Assembly (NCBI RefSeq): GCF_025362455.1
Contig: NZ_JANYGJ010000100.1
Span: 1 to 21,148 of the forward strand
Source: Deinococcus sp.
GTDB lineage: Bacteria > Deinococcota > Deinococci > Deinococcales > Deinococcaceae
Direction of reading: 5' to 3'
DNA: 21,148 bases
The first letter of the stretch is position 1. Every line of letters begins with the position of its first letter. This document shows, one piece after another, positions 6,415 through 13,767 of the stretch. The notes under the pieces were generated by a model. The model saw nothing but the letters and a program-made list of their open reading frames with translations. It ran no database searches and was not told the origin of the DNA. A program made the position numbers and the translations under genes.

Positions 6415-6486
6415 ATGACACACGATGGCCGGGCCGGAATTATCGGGGCTTCGGTTGAGGAGTTTGTGCGGGCGAAACAGTGGTAG
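6415..6486 (+). CDS. 23-codon small ORF, possible gene remnant or leader
   Basis: The ORF begins MTHDGRAGIIGASVEEF and ends at the TAG at 6484-6486. It has a TAGAGT -10 at 6401-6406, 8 nt upstream, and AGGGGG just before the ATG. Base composition is GC-rich like the core genome, and composition falls abruptly after 6499. It may be the start of a gene replaced by the AT-rich insertion, or a leader ORF. Its stop lies inside the second TAGAGT, the likely -10 of the next gene. I recognise no family. Confidence 0.3.
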   Translation: MTHDGRAGIIGASVEEFVRAKQW

Positions 6487-6498
6487 AGTGGTTGAAAG

Positions 6499-7140
6499 AT
6501 GAAACTTAACCTTCGAACTGCAAGAAAGACAGTATTTTTTGAGGTATTTGTGTTATTTTTGAACTTGAGCAGTGTCTCAGCTCAGCAGGGTGAGAGATGT
6601 GGGCCGAACTCTGATGTAAAAGTGCAGGCGTACAACGGTTTAGAAGTCGTTGTCAAGTTTCCGAAGGAAGAGCAGTCTGACACAGGCGGGTGTCTCTATG
6701 GCTGGTATGTTGCATTGAACGAAGAGTCACCCGACGGTAAATCGACACTTATTCACTTTTACAGCAATAACACTAAGGCGTGGATGTCCGAAGCTTATGT
6801 TGTTCGTCATGACGCCAGCGTGCTCCATTTGAAGAACGATGGCGTTAAATTCATCGCCTGGGTGCCGAACAGTCAATATGTTATCGGCTTTGGAAATAAC
6901 ACACTCCGATTGTGGAATCTTTCCGGCGGTTTGAAGACAGTTGTTGCTGACGGCGTAAATAAAGTCAAATACACGGATGCTAAGGTATGTCTAGAGTATA
7001 TTCGCTTTAGAAGTCTAAATAATGAGGCCGAGATGGAGGTCTTCGTTGACGACTACGCTATTCCGAGACTCAAGAAACTGGGAACAAGGCGCGTATTGCC
7101 AGTTTCAGGCGCATATGATTACGACTGCGTTTCAGAATGA
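6499..7140 (+). CDS. AT-rich orphan encoding a secreted hypothetical protein
   Basis: The protein has 213 residues. An N-terminal signal peptide is evident: basic start MKLNLRTARK, a hydrophobic core at about 11-25, and a probable cleavage after SVSA (residues 25-28), before QQGERCG. The mature part is rich in beta-forming and polar residues (GLEVVVKFPKEEQ, KFIAWVPNSQYVIGFGN, LRLWNLSGG) and has four cysteines (33, 65, 167, 210), consistent with disulfides outside the cytoplasm. Some segments recall WD40-like or propeller strands, but no family is recognised. Base and codon use are clearly more AT-rich than all neighbours, which suggests horizontal transfer. TAGAGT at 6484-6489 is a possible -10, with GAAAG next to the ATG as a weak ribosome site. 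Confidence 0.6.
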   Translation: MKLNLRTARKTVFFEVFVLFLNLSSVSAQQGERCGPNSDVKVQAYNGLEVVVKFPKEEQSDTGGCLYGWYVALNEESPDGKSTLIHFYSNNTKAWMSEAYVVRHDASVLHLKNDGVKFIAWVPNSQYVIGFGNNTLRLWNLSGGLKTVVADGVNKVKYTDAKVCLEYIRFRSLNNEAEMEVFVDDYAIPRLKKLGTRRVLPVSGAYDYDCVSE

Positions 7141-7159
7141 GCATTGTAAGTCTGTATGC

Positions 7160-7801
<642 letters not shown>

Positions 7802-8057
7802 TCCAGCCGTTTACGCCGCTCACTTCAGCCTGTCCAAAACAAAAAATCCCCCGGAACGCGCTGCGGCGTTGCGTGGGAGAGTTCAGTCAGTACCCTGTTC
7901 AGGGCATACGGTCATGGTAACACGCCGCCCCCCCCAGGCGTGGTGAGAATGTACAGTTCGCCCCGGCCCCCAGGCGCCTAGACTGGCCCCAATTCAAGGC
8001 GGAGCTGATCTGGTTTCCGACACTGACCACCCAGAGGCCCGTGTGGGAGGACTGTGT

Positions 8058-8975
8058 ATGATTCGGACCCTGCAAGCCAGTGACGGCCCCGATGTCGTCA
8101 GCCTGCTCTCGTGGATGGACGGCGCCCCGGAGCGCGAGGTGTTCGCCCCCGACGCCCGCACGCCCGACGACTTGGTGCTGGAAAACGCTGGGAAGACCTG
8201 TCTGGTGGCCGCCGACGACCTGGGCAGCGTGACGGCCTTCGCGGCCCTGTCGCCGTTTCAGGACGGGCTGCTGCTCGAAGGCCCGCTCTCGGAGGCGCCC
8301 GACACCCTGCACCGGCTGCTGGGTGAGGCGCTCAAGCACAACGACAACCAGAGCGTCTACGCCTTTGCGGCCCGCGATAATCTGCCGGTGCGCTCGGCGC
8401 TGGAGGCCGTCAGTTTTACCGCCATGCACAGCACGGATTTTTACCGCCTGACCCGCGACCAGCTCAGTCGCCTGCCGAAACTCAGCGCCCTGCCGGACGG
8501 CCTGAGTTTGTCGGACACCACCGATTCGCAGACCTACCGCTCACTGTACCGGGCCTCGGAAGACACCTGGAGCGAGCGGCTGCACTGGAGCGAGGCGCAG
8601 CTTCAAAGCCACCTGCACTCGCCGGACGTCGAACTGACGGTGCTGCTGCGCGGCGGGCGGGCACCGGGTTTTCGGGCGCCGGGTTTTCGGGCACCGGGCT
8701 TTCGGGCACTGGGCTTTGCCGAGCTGGAATTCGACGGTGAGCTGGCCCGCATGACCTACCTGGCGGTCCACCCGGCGGAGCGCGGCCAGGGCCACGGGCG
8801 GCAACTGCTGCTCAGAGCCGCCCACGCCGCCTTCGCTCACCCGGAGGTCAGCGCCTTGCAGCTCCGTGCCCACGACCACGAGGGCGCCGCCCGCAGCCTG
8901 TACGCCCATGCGGGCTTCAGCCACAGCCGCAGCGTGGTCACCTACCTGCTGGAGCCCGAAGGTGAGGAAGCCTAA
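8058..8975 (+). CDS. double-domain GNAT acetyltransferase
   Basis: The protein has 305 residues and probably two GNAT folds. The N-terminal half (residues 1-140) is degenerate. The C-terminal half contains the acetyl-CoA signature MTYLAVHPAERGQGHGRQLL, with R242-G-Q-G-H-G-R248, and ends in ARSLYAHAGFSHSRSVVTY, the usual last strands. It would transfer an acetyl group to an amine; the substrate is unknown. Residues 201-220 are four tandem 15-bp units encoding R-A-P/L-G-F, sitting in the turn just before the core strand of the second domain. The start is the ATG at 8058, preceded by GGGAGG at 7-nt spacing; the upstream ATG at 8043 would place that ribosome site inside the gene. A -10-like TAGACT lies at 7979-7984. 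Confidence 0.75.
   Translation: MIRTLQASDGPDVVSLLSWMDGAPEREVFAPDARTPDDLVLENAGKTCLVAADDLGSVTAFAALSPFQDGLLLEGPLSEAPDTLHRLLGEALKHNDNQSVYAFAARDNLPVRSALEAVSFTAMHSTDFYRLTRDQLSRLPKLSALPDGLSLSDTTDSQTYRSLYRASEDTWSERLHWSEAQLQSHLHSPDVELTVLLRGGRAPGFRAPGFRAPGFRALGFAELEFDGELARMTYLAVHPAERGQGHGRQLLLRAAHAAFAHPEVSALQLRAHDHEGAARSLYAHAGFSHSRSVVTYLLEPEGEEA
8658..8717 (+). repeat. four 15-bp in-frame tandem repeats inside the acetyltransferase gene
   Basis: The units begin at 8658, 8673, 8688 and 8703 and are of the form CGGGCACCGGGTTTT with 1-3 base differences. Each encodes R-A-P-G-F (RALGF in the last). The length is a multiple of three, so copy-number change would keep the frame. Confidence 0.9.
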
Positions 8976-9060
8976 CAAGCAGTCTGGTAAGCAGCCTGGC
9001 AGTGGGGTTCTGAGTGCCCTCACAGTAGCCTGGCATCGGCTGCGCTACCGTCTGGGCATC

Positions 9061-9360
9061 ATGGCCAAGCCGCGCCCCGTCAGCGTTCCCGAAGTCGCCG
9101 TCAGTTTCCGCGAGTTGCCCGGCACCCGCGTGGGCTTCTGGATAGTCGCCCCCTGCCCTCACTGCGCCCAGACCCACTTTCACCCGGCAGGCAGCGGCCA
9201 GGCCGACCCGCTGGAGCGGCTGGGCGAGGTCGAGGCCCGCTGTGGCCTGGGCCGCTACGTCATGGGCCTGCCGCCCCGCCCCCGCAGCAAAAAGGAGCGC
9301 AAAGCCGTCAACAAACGCGGACGCCGAGTCGGCGGCGAGAGTGATGACTGGGACGAATGA
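9061..9360 (+). CDS. small CxxC/HxH putative zinc-binding protein
   Basis: The protein has 99 residues and is soluble. The centre reads APCPHCAQTHFHPAG, with C32, C35, H39 and H41, followed by a lone C61 in ARCGLGRYVM. This C-P-x-C-x3-H-x-H ... C-G layout resembles small proteins seen in phage and actinobacterial genomes, probably one zinc site. The C-terminus is strongly basic then acidic (RPRSKKERKAVNKRGRR, then GGESDDWDE), suggesting nucleic-acid or protein contact. The ATG at 9061 is chosen because TACCGT (9046-9051) lies 9 nt upstream. A longer frame begins inside the acetyltransferase gene and is unlikely. The function is unknown. Confidence 0.55.
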   Translation: MAKPRPVSVPEVAVSFRELPGTRVGFWIVAPCPHCAQTHFHPAGSGQADPLERLGEVEARCGLGRYVMGLPPRPRSKKERKAVNKRGRRVGGESDDWDE

Positions 9361-9480
9361 TCGAGGAGCGAGGCGGAGGAGTGTAGCTCTGGTTTTTGAG
9401 GTCTGAGGCAACCCACCCCTCAGTCTGCTGCGCAGCCAGCTCCCCTGAAAAGGGAGCCAAAAGCCCGCGCCCAGTGAGCG

Positions 9481-9727
9481 TTTTTGCCGAAGTCGATCAG
9501 TATATTCCAGCGCAGTCAGTGATGGGCAATTGTTGAGCACGGGCGCCCTACGTGACCTCCACGATGTGGAGAACGCGGAGAGACAAAGTGCGTGTGAGAC
9601 GGATCGGATGTACCATGCCTAGCGCAGCGTAAGCTCCCTCGCCCCAATGGGCCTGGCCGCTGGGGGGTGGGGGAGCCGACGCATTGGCAACGAGCCGAAG
9701 CCCCACCGACGCAACTCGACCGTCCCC
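9481..9727 (+). repeat. long intergenic repeat, copy B, in the 9361-9761 gene-free tract
   Basis: The 401-bp gene-free stretch 9361-9761 first holds a palindromic region with a GCTCCC/GGGAGC hairpin at 9439-9457. Then comes a block at 9481-9640 that aligns with 4156-4319, sharing GAGCACGGGCGCCCTACGT and ACCATGCCTAGCGCAGCG. Directly after it is a G-rich segment plus GCAACGAGCCGAAGCCCC (to about 9727) that matches 4424-4510. The two blocks are contiguous here but separated by 107 bp in copy A. The last part runs close to the RluD promoter. Confidence 0.7.
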
Positions 9728-9749
9728 ACAAGCTGCTCGTCACAAGCCC

Positions 9750-9755
9750 TACACT
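9750..9755 (+). promoter_or_regulatory. -10 element (TACACT) fixing a GTG start for the pseudouridine synthase
   Basis: TACACT ends 6 nt before the GTG at 9762, the same spacing as the TetR promoter. No ribosome site is present, and the upstream in-frame ATG at 9684 lies in repeat DNA. Confidence 0.5.
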
Positions 9756-9761
9756 ACCTGG

Positions 9762-10733
9762 GTGACTGCCCAATCCCTGACCTTCCTCGCCACGCCCGGA
9801 CGCCTCGACGCGGCCCTGGCTGAACTGTCGGGCGTGTCGCGCTCGCAGGTGGCGGCCCTGATCGAAGACAAACAGGTGACGGTGGATGGCCGCACCGTGA
9901 CCAAACCCAGCGCCAAACTGCGCGGAGGCGAGGCCCTGACCCTGAACGTGCCGCCGCCGCGCAGCTTTTTCGTGGACGCCGAAGACGTGCTGCTGGACGT
10001 GCTCTACGAGGACGACTCGCTGATCGCCATCAACAAGCCGCATGGCATGACCACCCATCCGGCGCCGGGCGTCACCACCGGCACGCTGGTCAACGCGCTG
10101 CTGGGCCGCATGGAACTGCCCGAACAGGACGATTTCGACGGTGAGGGCGGCTACCGACCCGGCATTGTTCACCGGCTCGATAAAGACACCAGCGGCGTGA
10201 TCGTGGTCGCCAAGACGGTGGCGGCCCACGCCCGGCTGTCGGCCAGCTTCAAGGAGCGCGAAACCAAAAAGGTCTATCTGGCGCTGGTGCAGGGCATCTG
10301 GAAGGCCGAAAACCCCGTGGACATCGACGCCCCGATTGGCCGCCACCTGCAAGACCGCCAGCGCATGACCGTCGGCGGCGCCGTGTCGCGCGAGGCCCAG
10401 ACCCACTTTGTGCCGCTGGCGACCCACCTGGGCGAGCGTGACGGGCGCACGCTGGCGCTGGTGCGCTGCGAGCCGCGTACCGGGCGCACCCACCAGCTCC
10501 GGGTCCACCTGGCGCACCTGGGTAGCCCCATCGTGGGCGATAAGGTCTACGGCAGCGCCAGCACGGTCATCCCCCGGCAGGCCCTGCACGCCTGGCAGCT
10601 CACCATCCCGCATCCGGTAACGGGCGAGGACCTGCACCTGGTCGCGCCGCCACCCGCCGATCTGCAAGGCGCCTGGCCCGCCCTGGGCGGCGGCGCCCTG
10701 CCTGCCGGGCTGCTTGACGTGCCCGCAGACTGA
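9762..10733 (+). CDS. RluD/RluC-family 23S rRNA pseudouridine synthase
   Basis: The protein has 323 residues. It isomerises specific uridines to pseudouridine, most likely in 23S rRNA during ribosome assembly. The N-terminal S4 RNA-binding domain spans about residues 8-65 (GRLDAALAELSGVSRSQVAALIEDKQVTVDG). The catalytic domain has AINKPHGMTTHPAPG, the RluA-family core H137-R-L-D140-K-D-T-S-G with D140 as catalytic nucleophile, and later RTGRTHQLRVHLAHLG, IVGDKVYG and a C-terminal HPVTGEDLHLVAPPP. The start is GTG at 9762, giving a sensible N-terminus (MTAQSLTFLATPGRLD). RluD is the closest model, but target specificity cannot be read from sequence. The stop codon lies inside the first unit of a tandem repeat. 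Confidence 0.9.
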   Translation: MTAQSLTFLATPGRLDAALAELSGVSRSQVAALIEDKQVTVDGRTVTKPSAKLRGGEALTLNVPPPRSFFVDAEDVLLDVLYEDDSLIAINKPHGMTTHPAPGVTTGTLVNALLGRMELPEQDDFDGEGGYRPGIVHRLDKDTSGVIVVAKTVAAHARLSASFKERETKKVYLALVQGIWKAENPVDIDAPIGRHLQDRQRMTVGGAVSREAQTHFVPLATHLGERDGRTLALVRCEPRTGRTHQLRVHLAHLGSPIVGDKVYGSASTVIPRQALHAWQLTIPHPVTGEDLHLVAPPPADLQGAWPALGGGALPAGLLDVPAD

Positions 10734-10798
10734 GCACTGCCCAGACTGAGCACTGCCTAAACTGAGCACTGCCCGGCTAAACTGAGCACTGCCCGGCT
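10727..10798 (+). repeat. four tandem repeats across the end of the pseudouridine synthase gene
   Basis: The units start at 10727, 10743, 10759 and 10779 (16, 16, 20 and 20 bp). All share ACTGAGCACTGCC. The first contains the gene's TGA stop, which is repeated in every unit. The last two carry an extra CGGCT and are identical. Confidence 0.9.
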
Positions 10799-10855
10799 TG
10801 CACTATCCAGCTCGCCTAAAGAACGTCTGAACAATCCGGCTCTCACCCTCGGCGC

Positions 10856-10861
10856 TAAGAT
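10856..10861 (+). promoter_or_regulatory. possible -10 element (TAAGAT) for sodA
   Basis: TAAGAT would give a leader of about 70 nt before the sodA start. No clear -35 is visible. The leader contains the 14-bp tandem duplication at 10884-10911. Confidence 0.3.
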
Positions 10862-10883
10862 GAGGCTCAGCCCCGCGCCGCTG

Positions 10884-10911
10884 CTGTTTTCCCTGTGCTG
10901 TTTTCCCTGTG
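10884..10911 (+). repeat. perfect 14-bp tandem duplication in the sodA leader
   Basis: CTGTTTTCCCTGTG occurs twice head to tail, ending 27 bp before the sodA ATG and upstream of its ribosome site. Confidence 0.9.
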
Positions 10912-10938
10912 CGGCGCAGGCATCAAAGGAGCCCCATC

Positions 10939-11559
10939 ATGACCTACTCCCTTCCCCAGTTGCCCTACGCCTTCGACGCTCTGGAGCCGCACATCGACGC
11001 CCGGACCATGCAGATTCACCACGGCAAGCACCACCAGGCTTACATCGACAACGCCAATAAGGCCCTCGAAGGCAGCCCGATGGCCGACCTGCCGGTGGAG
11101 GAACTGATCACCAAGCTCGATCAACTTCCCGCCGACAAGAGAAACGCGCTGCGCAACAACGCGGGCGGCCACGCCAACCACAGCCTGTTCTGGACCGTGC
11201 TGGGCGGCGCGGGCAGCTCGCCGAGCAGCGAGCTGAGCCAGGCCATCACCGAGGCCTTCGGCAGCATGGACGCCTTCAAGGAGAAGCTGGAGGACGCCGC
11301 CAAGACCCGTTTCGGCTCCGGCTGGGCCTGGCTGGTCGTGCAGGGCGGCAAACTGGCCGTGGTCAGTACCGCCAACCAGGACAGCCCGCTGATGGGCCAG
11401 GAAACAGCGGGCGTCTCCGGCACCCCGGTCCTGGGTGTGGACGTCTGGGAGCACGCCTACTACCTCAACTACCAGAACAGGCGCCCCGATTACCTGAAAG
11501 CCTTCTGGAACGTCGTCAACTGGGACGAGGTATCGCGCCGCTTCAGCAGCGCCCGGTAA
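10939..11559 (+). CDS. sodA: manganese superoxide dismutase
   Basis: The 206-residue cytosolic enzyme converts superoxide to H2O2 and O2. The metal ligands are all present: H27 (QIHHGKHH), H81 (GGHANHSLFW), D168 and H172 (GVDVWEHAYYL). The active-site Gln in TANQDSPLM (Q147) and the GGHANH segment point to the Mn type rather than Fe. The length is normal for the family. The start is the ATG at 10939, with AAAGGAG 9 nt ahead; the upstream in-frame ATG at 10909 would bury this site. This is one of the few genes here with a strong Shine-Dalgarno. It is followed after 18 bp by the inverted palindromic element. Mn-SOD is a known oxidative-stress defence in Deinococcus. Confidence 0.95.
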   Translation: MTYSLPQLPYAFDALEPHIDARTMQIHHGKHHQAYIDNANKALEGSPMADLPVEELITKLDQLPADKRNALRNNAGGHANHSLFWTVLGGAGSSPSSELSQAITEAFGSMDAFKEKLEDAAKTRFGSGWAWLVVQGGKLAVVSTANQDSPLMGQETAGVSGTPVLGVDVWEHAYYLNYQNRRPDYLKAFWNVVNWDEVSRRFSSAR

Positions 11560-11577
11560 GCGTAAAGCCGAACTGTA

Positions 11578-11700
11578 GAGCAGTACTCCGAATTACGCCA
11601 CGGGGAAAACAGCCTCCCCGCGCCTCCATTCTGCGTCCTGCTCATTCAAAACTACTCGCTCCGCTCGGTCATAAAAAGACCCTTTTTATGACATCTGCTC
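11578..11700 (-). mobile_element. 123-bp TA-flanked palindromic element (MITE-like), copy 3, inverted
   Basis: This copy is nearly identical to copy 2 but in the opposite orientation, flanked by TA at 11576-11577 and 11701-11702. Hairpin 1 is at 11668-11692. Read in the element's own orientation its loop is GGT where copy 2 has ACC, meaning the 25-bp palindrome is flipped relative to the rest of the element. Hairpin 2 is identical to copy 2. The element begins 18 bp after the sodA stop and may act as a transcription terminator. It lies in the 436-bp gene-free stretch 11560-11995, which also holds two tandem-repeat arrays. Confidence 0.75.
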
Positions 11701-11703
11701 TAG

Positions 11704-11727
11704 AGCGCGTCTCCGGGCGCGTTTTTC
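11704..11727 (+). terminator. weak terminator-like hairpin
   Basis: AGCGCG can pair with CGCGTT (one G-T pair) across TCTCCGGG and is followed by a short T run ending TTTTTC. The stem is only six pairs. It could end sodA transcription together with the preceding palindromic element. Confidence 0.35.
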
Positions 11728-11835
11728 GTTGCCGGGCGGCATGAACATGGGGGCGCCGAATCAGGTACGACCGTCCTGATATTGGTTCATCTCACCATTG
11801 GCTTCAGCTCACCGCACCGAACCCAGATAAACTCA

Positions 11836-11874
11836 TCTGATCGCCATGTCTGATCGCCATATCTGATCTTCATA
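11836..11874 (+). repeat. three 13-bp tandem repeats
   Basis: The units TCTGATCGCCATG, TCTGATCGCCATA and TCTGATCTTCATA run head to tail, about 120 bp upstream of the diguanylate cyclase start. Confidence 0.85.
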
Positions 11875-11890
11875 CAGTTTTAATTCTAAT

Positions 11891-11956
11891 GAACACGGTA
11901 ACTCCAGTAAACACGGTAACTCCAGTAAACACGGTAGCTTCAGTGAACACGGTTTT
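11891..11956 (+). repeat. 18-bp tandem repeats (3.6 copies) upstream of the diguanylate cyclase
   Basis: The units start at 11891, 11909, 11927 and 11945 with core AACACGGTAACTCCAGT; the third has two changes and the fourth is partial. The array ends about 28 bp before the -10 element, a position typical of activator or repressor sites. Confidence 0.9.
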
Positions 11957-11983
11957 GTCATAGATTTGACGGATAGTTTCATC

Positions 11984-11989
11984 TACTAT
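11984..11989 (+). promoter_or_regulatory. -10 element (TACTAT) of the diguanylate cyclase gene
   Basis: TACTAT ends 6 nt before the ATG at 11996. This favours that start over the in-frame TTG at 11966, which lacks a ribosome site. Confidence 0.45.
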
Positions 11990-11995
11990 CTTCGG

Positions 11996-13645
11996 ATGCT
12001 GGTTGCCCCGGTGCCCGAAACCGAATACGCCCGCCTGATGGCGCTGGCCCGCTACGAGGTGCTGGGTGCGCCGCCGGAGGAGAGTTTCGAGCGCATCACC
12101 GCCCTGGTGCGCGAGGTGCTGGGCGTGCCGATGGCGATGATTAATTTCGTGGACCAGTTTCGCATCTGGAGCCAGTCGTGTGTCGGCGGCGAGCGCGGTG
12201 AGTCGCCCAGAGACAGTTCGTTTTGCACCTGGGCGATTCTGGACCGCGAGCCGACCATCATCACCGACGCCCGCCAGGACCCGCGCTTCGCTCAGAATCC
12301 GGGCGTGGTGGGCTCGCCCTTCGTGCAGTTCTACGGCGGTGTGCCGCTCATCACCCCCGGTGGTCACGCCATCGGCACGCTGTGCGTCGTCGATACCCAG
12401 ACCCGGCCCTTCGGTGAGCGCGAAATCTGGTTGCTGGGCAGTTTTGCCGGGCTGGTGGTCGAGGCGCTGGAACTGCGGGTCCGCCAGCTCGAACTCGGTC
12501 GCCACCTGGCGGCCAGCGCGGCCCAGGTGGATGACCTGCGCCGCGCCACCGCGCACGCGCAGACGCTCTCGGCCATCACGGCGCTGTTCGGTGAGGACCT
12601 CGACCCGGCGCTGGCCACCGAGGCGAGCGCGGCGCTGCTGAGTCAGGCCGTGGACGTGGACTGGACCGGGCTGCTGGTCATGTCCGGCGAGGGGGTCGAG
12701 GTGTTGAGCGCCTGGGATCACCGCGCCGAACGACCGGACGAGACAGAACCGGACAAGACAGAACTGGACGAGACGGCGCCGGTTGATCTCAACGCCTTTC
12801 TGGTCGGCGCCAGCGACCTGGCGTCCAGGGTGCAGCGCAACTCGTTTATCGACGATTACCCGGCGCATCCGCGTGCCCTGCCGCAGTTCGTGGCGATGGG
12901 CGTGGGGGCGGCGGCGGTGTTGCCGCTGGGCAGCTACGATGGCCGCAACTACGTGCTGGTGGCGGTGCGGCTCATGAGGCGGCTTGAACAGCAGGCCGGG
13001 CACCCGCACGCCCGGCCCTGGCTGAGCAGCGACCGGGCGCTGTGCGAGGCGGCTGGGCGCAGCATCCGGGGTTCGCTGGAGCGCCGCGCCCACCTGCAAG
13101 CCGTGGAGGCCGCCGCCTGGCGCGACAGCCTGACCGGCCTGGGTAACCGCCACGCCTTTGACCGCGCCCTGGCTTTGCAACGCGCCTCCGAAAAGCCCTA
13201 CGCCGTGATGATGATCGACCTCGACGGCATGAAGGCCATCAATGACCGAGGCGGCCACGAGCGCGGCGACGAGCTGCTGCGCTGCTTTGCCCAGGCCTTG
13301 CAGGCCGAATTCGTGGACTGTTCGGGCCTCTACCGTCTGGGCGGCGACGAGTTCGCGCTGGTCTGGTCGGATCTGCCGGAGCGGGCCGGTGCCGGGGAGA
13401 TCGTGAGGGTGGCGCAGGTTGCCGGGGTGGTGCGCTCAGGCGGCTTTGCCCAGACTTCGGCCAGCGTGGGCCTGGCCTACTCGCATGAAGTCGGCGCCGA
13501 GAGGGCCGGTGACAGCGTGAGCGGCGCCGAAATGGCCGGAAACGATATGGCCAGTGACGATACGGCTCAGGCCGTCGTGCGCCTCGCTGACGCCCGGATG
13601 TACCGCCACAAGGACCGGCTACCCAGCGCCCGGAGAGCAGGCTAG
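11996..13645 (+). CDS. GAF-GGDEF diguanylate cyclase
   Basis: The protein has 549 residues and is predicted to make the second messenger c-di-GMP from two GTP. An N-terminal GAF domain spans about residues 20-160 (YEVLGAPPEESFERIT, SFCTWAI, YGGVPLITPGGHAIGTLCVVD). The central region (about 185-360) looks like a second, diverged GAF. The C-terminal GGDEF domain has DSLTGLGNRHAFDRAL, MMIDLDGMKAINDRGGHERGDELL, and G449-G-D-E-F453. All catalytic residues are intact, so it should be active. The inhibitory I-site RxxD five residues before GGDEF is absent. No membrane segment is seen, so the sensor is cytosolic; its signal is unknown. Residues 247-261 are a 15-bp triplicated acidic stretch (DETEP-type). 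Tandem repeats upstream may be operator sites. Confidence 0.85.
   Translation: MLVAPVPETEYARLMALARYEVLGAPPEESFERITALVREVLGVPMAMINFVDQFRIWSQSCVGGERGESPRDSSFCTWAILDREPTIITDARQDPRFAQNPGVVGSPFVQFYGGVPLITPGGHAIGTLCVVDTQTRPFGEREIWLLGSFAGLVVEALELRVRQLELGRHLAASAAQVDDLRRATAHAQTLSAITALFGEDLDPALATEASAALLSQAVDVDWTGLLVMSGEGVEVLSAWDHRAERPDETEPDKTELDETAPVDLNAFLVGASDLASRVQRNSFIDDYPAHPRALPQFVAMGVGAAAVLPLGSYDGRNYVLVAVRLMRRLEQQAGHPHARPWLSSDRALCEAAGRSIRGSLERRAHLQAVEAAAWRDSLTGLGNRHAFDRALALQRASEKPYAVMMIDLDGMKAINDRGGHERGDELLRCFAQALQAEFVDCSGLYRLGGDEFALVWSDLPERAGAGEIVRVAQVAGVVRSGGFAQTSASVGLAYSHEVGAERAGDSVSGAEMAGNDMASDDTAQAVVRLADARMYRHKDRLPSARRAG
12734..12778 (+). repeat. three 15-bp in-frame tandem repeats inside the diguanylate cyclase gene
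   Basis: The units are CCGGACGAGACAGAA and two variants, encoding DETEP, DKTEL and DETAP in register, within the second GAF-like region. The length keeps the reading frame. Confidence 0.8.
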
Positions 13646-13752
13646 GGCGTACTCCCATTTCCCGTCTTTACCTACAAGCCACCAGCCACCAGCCGGGGCG
13701 TCGGCCCCCCAAACCGTGACCCCTCCCCCTCGCTACGCCTCCAGCAGAACGC

Positions 13753-13758
13753 TACACT
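13753..13758 (+). promoter_or_regulatory. -10 element (TACACT) upstream of mutS
   Basis: TACACT ends 9 nt before the mutS ATG. No ribosome site is seen, so the transcript is probably leaderless or nearly so. It would drive the whole mutS-to-mutL gene set. Confidence 0.45.
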
Positions 13759-13767
13759 CTGATCCAG

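Noticed and set aside
9516..10769. 417-residue open frame on the minus strand
   Set aside because: It is antisense to the pseudouridine synthase and crosses the intergenic repeat; the sense frame has clear RluD motifs.
10727..10798. Possible CRISPR array
   Set aside because: The units are adjacent with no unique spacers, and no cas genes are nearby.
11891..11956. Possible plasmid-type origin iterons
   Set aside because: No replication initiator gene is present and the array sits in promoter position of a signalling gene among chromosomal housekeeping genes.
11870..13258. 462-residue open frame on the minus strand
   Set aside because: It lies entirely over the tandem repeats and the diguanylate cyclase gene. 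Its long openness is a consequence of high GC content, and it has no recognisable domain.
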